NCBI GenBank assembly: GCA_963576735.1
Contig: OY755188.1
Location: 1,054,001 to 1,118,000, forward strand
Length of the DNA: 64,000 nt
Direction of reading: 5' to 3'
From: Bedellia somnulentella
Taxonomy: Eukaryota > Arthropoda > Insecta > Lepidoptera > Bedelliidae
The translations under genes were made by a program, and so were the position numbers. Of the stretch, positions 55,593 to 64,000 are shown in pieces; position 1 is the first letter of the stretch; every line of letters starts with the position of its first letter. The notes beneath the pieces are model-generated. The model saw nothing but the letters and a program-made list of their open reading frames with translations, searched no databases and had not been told where the DNA came from.

Positions 55593-56767
55593 TCTGAGTA
55601 CCTATACTATAATTTATTGTTTCTTTGAATGTATTTAGATTCTTAGAAAGATATGCTTGCCGTGGTTATAAATGTTTACCCATTTCAGGTTCAATAGTTA
55701 AACGATTAATCTTTTATAGTTTAACAAACAAACGAAAATTAAGCCATTTTATAAAAACGCGTTCAGGTGCGTCGAAAACACAAATCATTTCCAGCTAGCT
55801 GTTACGCTAATGAATATTTCGTGTATTATTCATAAAAAATCGGCGCCAGAGTAACTTTTTGCATAAATCATAGACCGCAACCGACAGCCCTATAAAAGGC
55901 CCACAATCCGTACAAGTTTCATAATAAAATGTTGTTCATATAAATGTTTATTGAAATTCAAAATGGCGGCCGCTTCGCCACTTTGTAGGGTTTCTGGCTC
56001 CTGCGGGAATCCAGACTCGTTTCCGCGATACTGCGACTCGTAATGCCCTTGTTTTATTGCTAGATATACGTTTACTTCCGCTGGTTTATTAGAGTATTTT
56101 CGGGATTTTTATTAGTAGCATTAAATTTAAACGGTCTGAAAAATAATATTTACATGTTGCTTAAGATTTCATCTTAGCTGTAATTTTCTATATCTGAAAA
56201 TGATATAATTACTAATATCATATTTACTCATTACTCATTCAATACATACTTCAATCATCTTTTTATATTAAAACTTTCGACATCGTGATTCGATTTCAAT
56301 ATCTATTGAATTCATTCAGAAAGTTCTTATAATAAACAATACTCGTTTTTTTAAAATCTTGTATGACCGAATTGATGAATTATTTTAATTTAACACTTAT
56401 GTTTTTAAGCCCAACAACAGTGAATAAAACGGAACGTTTAATTATTCCTAATGTTTGTCATATTGAATTCTGTTCTAGATTGAGACTGAGAAACATGTTA
56501 AAATTGTGATGACTGTTATATCATAGTAAAATGCATCAGATGAAAATAGAAAAGGGATGGCTAGACTTATTCTATAACAAGAGTATTTGTCGTAAAAGAA
56601 TTTATACAGTATAAGTATAAGAAATCACAAAGGCTATATTTTATATGGGTACCGTCTGCAACAAGTGTCATGTTTTGTTAGTAGGGATTCATCGCGAGAC
56701 GCCTCGATCGATCCGATTGGCTAGTACTGTCGACATGAAACTGACGAATATTATTTCAATAAATATT
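55593..56767. other. Intronic DNA, no gene seen
   Basis: A less AT-rich patch at 55960-56045 (aaatggcggccgcttcgcca, ctcctgcgggaatccagact) stands out but has no recognisable exon. Confidence 0.4.
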
Positions 56768-56910
56768 GCTGTGTAGTGTCGGCTTAGAATAACACTACCC
56801 CATTTCTACCCGTGGGTGATCGTAAGAGGCGACTAAGGGTATAAGGGCTTTTCAAGTGATTTTTGGGCGATGTGGTTGGAGGCGATCTTTTCCCCACTCA
56901 ACTTCCAAAA
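56768..56910 (+). mobile_element. Family A element, subfamily A2, internally deleted and 3'-truncated
   Basis: It has gctgtgtagtgtcggcttag to ttgggcgatgtggttggag, then jumps to gatcttttccccactcaact and stops after tccaaaag. The tail is missing. Confidence 0.85.
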
Positions 56911-57967
56911 GATTATATTTATATTATTTTAAACATATCAAAAACATTTGGTTCCTATTATCTTTGGGATTCTTCTCTAATTCTTCGGACTACTTATCTA
57001 CTTTTAGCAGTAAATGTAGGATCGTTGAAGACGAGTTGCCATTGCTTCTGCATATTAATTACTGAAAGAGCTTTGTTCACTTGAGTTATTTAATTGGTCT
57101 ATATAATTTTCGCTGTATTTGAAGCGGGGGAAAACTCAGCGCAAAAATAAATCGTAAAATTGGGTTAGTACTCTGATACTAAAACTCTGGATGCCACTAT
57201 TTTGTAAGTATATCTATGTGTGTATATCGTGTGGCGTACCATTCATTCGTGTGTGCAGTGCACTGGTTTCGTTATGACAACTTTTAGTAACTGATACTGA
57301 CGGACAAATCTGCAAACATTTTAATTAATAAATGCACAAAGTTACGTACGATACCGCACTGAAAATGATGCTCACTTATTCACGAAGTTTAATTTGAATC
57401 GATCAAAAAATACTTTTCAACACTTTCGGATATCAACCTACAGTGGTCAATATTGATCAATGCAATGTTTTACGACACATTTTTACATTACAGAGAACAC
57501 AAGAAATTTAAGTCGCTACATTATTTATGCTGCACATTATGCACATTGTCATAACAAACCCACAAAGAAAAATCGGTCAAACAAATAAAAATGGCAAGCG
57601 TAAAGCAACTATTATTAATAGTCCACAGTTTAAACAAACGAAGCATACTGAAAACAAAAACACTGAAAACTGAACATCAAAGATGTTTAGAACAAATTAA
57701 ATTGGACTTTTACTATAACGAGCTGCTTTTGAGCGAACAATATTTAATTACAAATATCAATCGAGAATCGACAGATCAATTTTGCTAAAGTTAATAAATC
57801 GTTTGCGTAGACAAAGGAATTTGATCAGAAGTTAATTATTTAAAATTCCATTAGTAGCAGAAATGCTAAGAGCTAACTTTTGACTTCGTAATATCGGACT
57901 TCAATACAGGAATTTGCCTAAATCTGTAAGTACAACCACTAAGTTGAAGAAGCTGAACTAAATACTT
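56911..57967. other. AT-rich intronic DNA, no gene seen
   Basis: A 65-codon plus-strand frame at 57591-57788 (MASVKQLL start) is lysine- and leucine-rich with no known domain. No repeat family is seen. Confidence 0.4.
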
Positions 57968-57971
57968 TTAC

Positions 57972-58150
57972 TTTTACTCATGCCCTTTATTCCCTTTGCG
58001 TTAACCAGAGGCTATTGATCGCCAGGGGGTAGGCAGAGACTAGCGATCGCCACTTTGTACGATCCTGGCAAACCTCTCTAGCTTCATTCCATCGATAGTC
58101 TCTGCCTTCCCCAATGGGAACTAACGGCGTGAGAATATGTATGTATGTAT
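57972..58150. mobile_element. Family B LINE 3' ends in inverted arrangement
   Basis: A minus-strand part (57972-58087: actcatgccctttattccct, ggggtaggcagagactagcg, gtacgatcctggcaaacctc) is followed by a plus-strand part (58088-58150: tccatcgatagtctctgcct, ccccaatgggaactaacggc, tatgtatgtatgta). Confidence 0.8.
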
Positions 58151-58381
58151 TGATCGCCACTGAGCACGGTCTTAACGAGTCTCTGTTAGAGTGTGAGTTC
58201 TTCTCCTACATGCTCTGTTATTTTTTCACCTCGTATAATAGATACCTAACAAACGAATAAACTGTATATCTCCGGAGTAATGAGGTATTTAATTTGCTAA
58301 ACATCATATTAAATTATCACTTAGCTCAGGATGAAAATTTATAATCATGGAAAACTCATCTCTTTGTATAAATTACATATT

Positions 58382-58602
58382 ATTATAATTAAAACAATTA
58401 TTGATTTTCGGATATTGTAATCGCGTGTTATTACATTGTTTTTAAAGCCCGACGTTTCAAAAACTTTTCAGTTATCATGGTCACGGGAAGACTGAGGTGT
58501 TATTTGTCATTATACAGTACTATAAAATTATTAATACTAACTACCTTCACAAAATTTATCCTCACAAAATATCCGAAAATCAATAATTGTTTTAATTATA
58601 AT
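58382..58602. mobile_element. Foldback element with perfect 35 bp inverted repeats
   Basis: 58382-58416 and 58568-58602 are exact complements (attataattaaaacaattat ... cggatatt). The 151 bp between them holds cgacgtttcaaaaacttttc and ggtcacgggaagactgaggt, a motif I have seen in dispersed arthropod repeats. No coding capacity. Confidence 0.75.
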
Positions 58603-59015
58603 GTGCAATCGTGAAAATCTTAGAAAATACTACATATTGTTATGTTCTTTTTTTCTATATTTTAATTTACTGATTAATGAAACATGACGGCACAAAAGTC
58701 TAACAAAACTCAACAAATCCTAAAAGAAAGTAAGGAAGAAGTTGATCACGACAAAAGGCAGGAAGTCATGGTATTTGTCGTCAGGGGTTGGTTCATGAGG
58801 GCGGAGGGTGAAGGGTGAGTACGTCAGAGATGTGATTGATTGGGCTCGGCTGATATGGCTTCGTGTGGGCCCAAATAATTGCTTTTTTAACTGTTGATAA
58901 ACAGAACTTTTAATGGGCCTTGTGTATTTTAAGTTTTATGCGAAATTAAACTTTTGATTTTGATGTGATTTATTTTTGGCACCTGGGTAGAGTTTTGATA
59001 AAATTATCAAAGAAA

Positions 59016-59275
59016 TTTAATTTAAGAAATTAGCTGTGTAGTGACGGCTTAGAATAACACTACCCCATTTCTGCCGGTGGGTGTACGTAAGAGGCGCCTA
59101 ATGGTATTGGGGCTTTGAAGGGATTTTTGGGCGATGCGGTTGGAGACCCATCACCAACAACCTTTATTTTGCCATCTTTTCCCCGCTCAACTTTCCAAAA
59201 GTGGCTGAGGAATTTCTAGTTCCTTAGCTCTGGCTACCCCTTCTAGGGATTTATAGCCGCGAGTATATGTTATGT
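59016..59275 (+). mobile_element. Family A element with 12 bp target duplication
   Basis: TTATCAAAGAAA is repeated at 59004-59015 and 59276-59287. The element proper starts at gctgtgtagtgacggcttag (59033) and ends at cgagtatatgttatgt; about 17 extra AT-rich bases precede its 5' end inside the duplication. Confidence 0.93.
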
Positions 59276-59389
59276 TTATCAAAGAAAGTAAAAACTCACA
59301 GCAAAGTAAGGCACTTATTTCAAGCAGTTATTTTTGTATGTGTAATGTAGGTTGGTAATTGGTGTTCAGGATTATTGTTGCTGTATAGA

Positions 59390-59525
59390 ATTTTCGGCGA
59401 TGTGGTTGGTAATGGTTCTAAACGGTTGCTCAATTTTATTCTTATTCACAATATTTTCCCTAATAAACTTCCGAAAGAAGCTCCGAAATAACAATTCTGA
59501 AGCCATGGATACCTCTAGTTTTTAG
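59390..59525 (+). mobile_element. Decayed family A element
   Basis: It keeps ttcggcgatgtggttggtaa, ttccctaataaacttccga and ctgaagccatggatacctc. Confidence 0.55.
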
Positions 59526-60071
59526 TATTACTAATAAACACAGGACAAGGGGTACTAATGAAATTTTTCATCTTAACGAACTTAAAAACAAAGTTCACTC
59601 TCTCACTATTCTCACACACTCACAATTAAAAACTAGATGAACCAAACGGAAACTAATGGCACGAGTATATATGTACGTAGTACCGAAATTAGAATTCTAC
59701 GTAAAACCGTTCGTTATTGATGACATTTCCAAAAAACCAAATCTTTTATCGTCACTCTTATCGGCTCATTTAAATCGACAGCTGTATAGCATTTCAACTG
59801 GAGAAAATAAATGTTACTTTTTCAAAATGTGTCTGTAACAATGCCGCCTTCTTACGCTTCTTGCGAAATCGAATCAGATTATGGAAGAAAGGAATTGTTA
59901 ATATTCTCAAGACAATAGTACGATTGTTGGCTATTTAAATGTACATTTAAAGCTTTTATTTTGTGTTGAGTTTTAAATATTTATTTAAACACTTTCTGCC
60001 GTAATCATTTTGCGCAAAGACATCGCCATAACAATTTAAACTATGCAATGGTAATTGGTAATTTATATAGA
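59526..60071. other. Intronic DNA, no gene seen
   Basis: A 60-codon frame at 59656-59838 has no known content. Confidence 0.4.
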
Positions 60072-60205
60072 GGACGTGCAAGACAAGCACACTTAGATCT
60101 ACTAGACAATGTGCTCAATAAGGCAGGAGTCCTAAGTGTGAATAGACCATTGAAGAATGTAAATGTAGTAAGCTGTGATCGTACAAATCGATCGATTTAG
60201 TTTTT
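60072..60205 (+). mobile_element. Family B LINE, diverged coding fragment extending further 5'
   Basis: The plus strand encodes RARQAHLDLLDNVLNKAGVLSV, written here only as RARQAHLDLLDN then VLNKAGV, then an eroded CDRTN segment. VLNKAGV and CDRT align with VLKKAGV and CQDRT of the copy at 30509, so this piece shows about ten residues further upstream of the family B protein end. Confidence 0.6.
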
Positions 60206-60956
60206 GTCAATGAAATAATTTACCGTTACAAACTGAGTGACTGATAGACAACACAGAGACGAAAATATAAGGCCCAGAGCACATGATAATTTTCAAAAAT
60301 TTTGACCTGATCAATCATTTCTTACACGCTTGGTTATTCTTCTTCCCACACGTTTTATTCATAGCACTTTAGAGTCCTGATTTTTAACGAAATTCAGTTG
60401 TTTGTTTGTTTGAATGATAAGTCTAACTCCAGCAAAGAACTTAAACTACTATAAACCTTCTTCTTTGATTAAGTGGCTATACAATACACCAAGCTGACTT
60501 GCTCTAGTTAAAACAAACATCGAATCCATAACCTAAATCCAGGGTAATCATTCCGTCGACTGAATCTGTCATTACTATACAGAACAGAACAAAATAGCGT
60601 GTAATTAGTGAAGAAATCCGCCCGCCGCTCGCTGCTAATAACAAGTCTGGTTTAATACATTCAATTTGCCCTTTCAATAATTATAGGAGCATTCAGAAGC
60701 CCTATTGGGAGGAGATAGGAGAAATTACGGTTTGTATGTTTTATTTATAGCGAGACTTGCGATAGATTAAGTTCAGTGGTAGAAGTATAGTGAGGTTAAG
60801 TGATTCTTCATTACGATTTTTATAATTTTATTAAACAATAATATAATTACATAGGTTGTGTGTTGAAAGAGGCGACATAAGGTTTTTTCTAGCAGTGTGT
60901 GTGAATATCCGATACGAGCAAAAAGAAATCCTCAAATTCTTTTTAAACGGCGTTTA
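60206..60956. other. Intronic DNA, no gene seen
   Basis: No repeat family or exon is recognisable. Confidence 0.4.
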
Positions 60957-62375
60957 CGTGTATAGCATCAAGCTTAGAACTTACAGTTCAAGCATTTTAC
61001 CAAGCTTCCAACCTTCGTGTTACCAGTAGATTCTTTAGTCCAATTTACACATTCATTTACCTAAACCATATCCAAGATAATCCGACTCGCGTCCTCACTA
61101 ATCAAGTTAGCTCAATGAAAGGAGTTTTCTTTGCAACGACAAATCTCTGGCTAGTTCTTAATAGTACCTTTCCCCATTCGACTCTCAAAAGCGACTTTCT
61201 CATTCCCCAATTTCTCATTCTCAATTTCGGGCTACCTCTTTTTGGGATTTATAACCATGATTATAAGAATGTATAAATATCTCTTCGATAAAAGGAACCT
61301 GAAGTGAAGTGTGTAGTACCAAACTTAGTCCTTACAGTTTACGCTCTTTACCGGGCTTCCAACGTTCATGCTAACCTATAGTCCAAAAACACAGATTTAT
61401 ACATACATTTACCGAAACCATGACCAAGTCAATCCAGCATTATTCCACGGAGCGTCCTCACTAATCATGTAAGCGGAAAGAAAGCAGACGCTTATTTCTG
61501 TTTTCATTACTATCACAAAGCTATGGCTAGCTCTTTACGATAGGTTCCTTCCTCATTCAACTCCCAAAAGTGGTTAAGGAAATTCTAATTCTGATGCTGG
61601 TGCTACCCCTCTTTGGGATTTATAATCATTATTATACGAATGTATGAAGATCCCTTCGATAAGACAAAAAGGAAAACTTAAATTACTTTCAAAAGATGTT
61701 TAAGTGTATAGCATCACACTTAGTACTAACAGTTCAAGCCTTACTTTACCAGGCTTCCAACATTCGAGCTAAGAGTCTTTTCTTTACCGTCCAAAAACAC
61801 AGATTTACACATACATTTACCTAAACCATGTCCGAGATACTCTAACGTTATTCCACGGAGCGTCCTCACTAATCAAGTTAGCGGAATGAAAGGAGCCGCT
61901 CATTTGTGTTCTTTACAACCACAAATCTTTTATTAGCTCTTTATGGTACGTATGAATTTCTTAGAGATCCTTTATTTTATAACTCTTTCCTCGTTGAACT
62001 CCCAAAATCTGCTGAGGAATTTCTTGTCCTGATGCTAGGGCTACCTCTTTTTGGGATTTACAGCCGTAATATTTATCCTTTTTAGAAAATAAAAGCAAAC
62101 CTCAAATTTTATTTAAACCTATCTATGTTTAAGTTCATCAGGTCCTTACAGTTCAAACCTTTCTTAACCAGGCTTCCAACCTTTGTGTTACCAGTCTATT
62201 CTTTAGTCAAAGGCAAATCTCCAAAAACACAGATTTACACATACATTTAGCTAAACCAGCATTGTCCAAGTTAATCCAACATTATTCTACGGATTCTACG
62301 GGCGTCCTCACTAATCAAGTTAGCGGAATGAAAGGATCCGCTCATTTGTGTTTTCTTTGCAACGACAATACGGCT
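60957..62375 (+). repeat. Tandem array of four ~360-440 bp units, each of the first three with a decayed family A
   Basis: The landmark gtcctcactaatca occurs at 61091, 61454, 61862 and 62304 (spacing 363, 408, 442). Each unit has ttacagttcaagc-like sequence, accaggcttccaac, acatttacctaaacca and the landmark. The first three end in a degenerate A3 element (61150-61275, 61525-61645, 61955-62072: cccattcaactcccaaaagt, ctctttttgggatttata). Unit 4 stops before that part. Confidence 0.85.
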
Positions 62376-64000
62376 CTAATGGAATACCGCAAATGAATTC
62401 AGAATCGAGGGGTGGGCAGAGTTGGGGTAAATGCGGATGTCACTTGTTGTGTGGGGATGTATGAAATGTTAGTCAGGAAATTGCAGTTAGAAAGGTCGAT
62501 TTTTATTTATAGACTGGTTTAAATAGTTTTTGTAAGACAAAGAATTGGTGTTTAGAAGAATTTGATTGCGAGGAATTTTGTTTGGATTTAATGAAGACTC
62601 ATTGTAATAATTAGGTGTTGTGAAAAGTTACAATTGTAATTACTCGGGAATAATTGTCTTACTTATTTTTGTTACTTTGCTTATTTTTACTTTTCGGTAA
62701 AATAAAATGAACTATATCTTGTGATCAGCAAATGGAATCACAATAAACAGGGCTGGATTTCATTATCTTGATCTGATCGATTAATAAACAATAACACTAC
62801 TAACAATTACAATGATATAGTATTTGTTTGCTAGAAATCCTGGAATAAAGAATAATGCTAGCACCAAAGACAGTAATTCTAAAGAAATCACATAGCAAAA
62901 GGTGATGTAAAGAAAGTAAAATAGAACCGAATAAACCAATTCAATCGAATTATTCATCGACATTCACCTGTCGATATTCCCGAATCCAGTGTTCCCACGG
63001 CACAGAGAGCAAGCTCAACGGATTTGAATTTGTAAAGAAAGAACAAAAACACTAGAACATTTCGTTTGACACAACAAAACAATCGCAGCGTTTCCTGAAC
63101 GGAATTTCTAAAGAACACAAGACGGACATATCCGAGATTCAAACAAAAACAATGGACAAAGATCGTATTCAACTAAACGATATAAATAATCGATTTCCCA
63201 CAATACGCGGTGAACTTTCGCGGAAGTTTTGTTCGAATGGAAAATGGAATCGAATACTGTCTTGATTGATCAAGCATCACATTCGATTGAGCATTGCATT
63301 GCATATTTACGGACAACTGAGTCTGGTTTGATATAAAACGGAAAGGAACGAAGATATTGATGTATTTGTAACAGTCGAGCTAAAAGTTGTTATGATATCA
63401 AAATTTATTTAACTAATGTATAAACAGTTGTCACATACATTAAATAATTTTTAGGTAGTTACTATGCAGCCCCACATATTATGGTCTCAAAATATAATTT
63501 ATCGTTAACTTATTTTTTAATACAAAAATATCTAATGCCGAGTGGCTCAATGAAATCCATAATCTAAATTCTAAATATTAGTATTAATTTTCAAAATTCA
63601 ATTAATTGGTTACACACTTCATACAATAAAGAAGGCCGTTAAATAAAAATATTAGAAAAGAAAATTACAATAAAACACGGAAATAATAATAGAATTTCAC
63701 TCAACTACCCTCTTCGGTGTTCATCCTTTCGTATAACTATAAAATAAAATGGTAGACGTGAAATTTCCATACAATAAATTTTGATAAACAACTGGGCCCG
63801 AAACAGAATAATTTTGCGAGTCGAAATATAATAAGCGGGTTATAAAATTTGCATATAGATCATTCACATCCGGGGAGTCCCCTTGCGGCGGGCATCGGTT
63901 GAATACATCCGGTACATTACAACTATTTCCTATTAAGTTTATTATTCTTGTAGGCTTGTAAGTTATTGTGTAAGATTCTGAACTTTCATTAAACCATCAT
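62376..64000. other. AT-rich intronic DNA to the window edge, no gene seen
   Basis: No repeat family is recognised. Hydrophobic minus-strand frames at 62781-62963 and 62954-63172 do not make a convincing signal-peptide exon. GGGGAGTCCCC at 63872-63882 is a perfect palindrome of the NF-kB type. Confidence 0.4.

Larger units (their letters stand above)
1719..64000 (-). other. Very large upstream (first) intron of Fas2, continuing past the window
   Basis: From the acceptor at 1719-1726 to the right edge I find no further exon compatible with Fas2, so at least 62 kb appears to be one intron. It is filled with retroposons and DNA-transposon relics listed separately. A long first intron after the signal-peptide exon is typical of neural adhesion genes; the upstream exon must end in phase 1. 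That there is no exon of another gene nested here is an inference from the absence of recognisable coding sequence. Confidence 0.6.

Noticed and set aside
11818..58150. Regularly repeated short sequences ending in TATGTATG as a CRISPR-like or satellite array.
   Set aside because: Copies are dispersed, in both orientations, with target duplications and 5' truncations; they are retroposons in a eukaryotic intron.
62781..62963. Hydrophobic minus-strand frame (SLELLSLVLALFF) as a signal peptide.
   Set aside because: No donor in phase 1 follows the hydrophobic stretch.
62954..63172. Possible signal-peptide exon of Fas2: a minus-strand frame with a hydrophobic run (VLVFLFFLYKF) ending at ATCGACAG/gtgaat in phase 1, the phase required.
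   Set aside because: The hydrophobic run is short, lies far from the ATG and has no plausible cleavage context. The phase match has a one-in-three chance. RNA-seq would settle it.

Overview
The window looks like a stretch of a lepidopteran (moth or butterfly) nuclear genome. It is AT-rich, has no long open reading frame, and is packed with short retroposons and DNA-transposon relics. One Helitron has termini of the kind I associate with lepidopteran Helitrons. The only convincing protein-coding sequence is two minus-strand exons at the far left (314-474 and 1556-1718). Spliced together in matching phase, they encode one immunoglobulin domain that I read as the first Ig domain of the adhesion molecule Fasciclin 2 (Fas2). 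Everything from 1719 to the right edge is then best explained as more than 62 kb of the upstream (first) Fas2 intron. I could not find the signal-peptide exon; it should lie to the right of this window.

The intron is dominated by three short retroposon families, named here for convenience. Family A is a 220-260 bp element with about 40 copies or fragments in both orientations. It has a fixed 5' end near GCTGTGTAGTGTCGGC, an internal hairpin and a (TATG)n tail. Family B is the 3' end of a LINE: short 5'-truncated copies that encode the last ~50 residues of its protein and end in the same kind of tail. Family C is a tRNA-derived SINE of about 370 bp with Pol III boxes A and B. The last ~45 nt of A, B and C are visibly homologous (CTCTGSCWACCCC, a short G-run hairpin, then GSCGTGA and TATG or TTATG repeats). 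Together with perfect 8-15 bp target-site duplications, 5' truncations and at least one twin-priming inversion, this suggests that A and C were mobilised by the B-type LINE.

Layout: 1-2 kb, Fas2 exons and a truncated C; 3.9-4.2 kb, a second LINE's C-terminal coding relic; 7.5-13.7 kb, A and B copies and three direct repeats of an older segment; 14.2-14.9 kb, a duplication with one unusually conserved 146 bp block; 17.5-23.1 kb, A and C copies and a mariner-like MITE; 23.7-26.2 kb, a 2.5 kb TTAA-flanked DNA transposon loaded with later insertions; 26.4-26.7 kb, a B copy split by a MITE; 27.7-28.2 kb, a large palindrome with a tRNA-like unit in each arm; 28.4-36.4 kb, dense A copies with two C elements nested inside A elements; 38.7 kb, a MITE; 39.2-45.1 kb, more A copies and two tandem duplications; 48.0-49.5 kb, a MITE and a Helitron whose 5' end is duplicated in tandem; 49.9-59.5 kb, A and B copies and foldback elements; 61-62.4 kb, a four-unit tandem array. 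The remaining stretches are AT-rich intronic DNA in which I see no gene. All calls rest on reading the sequence by eye; family names and counts are approximate.
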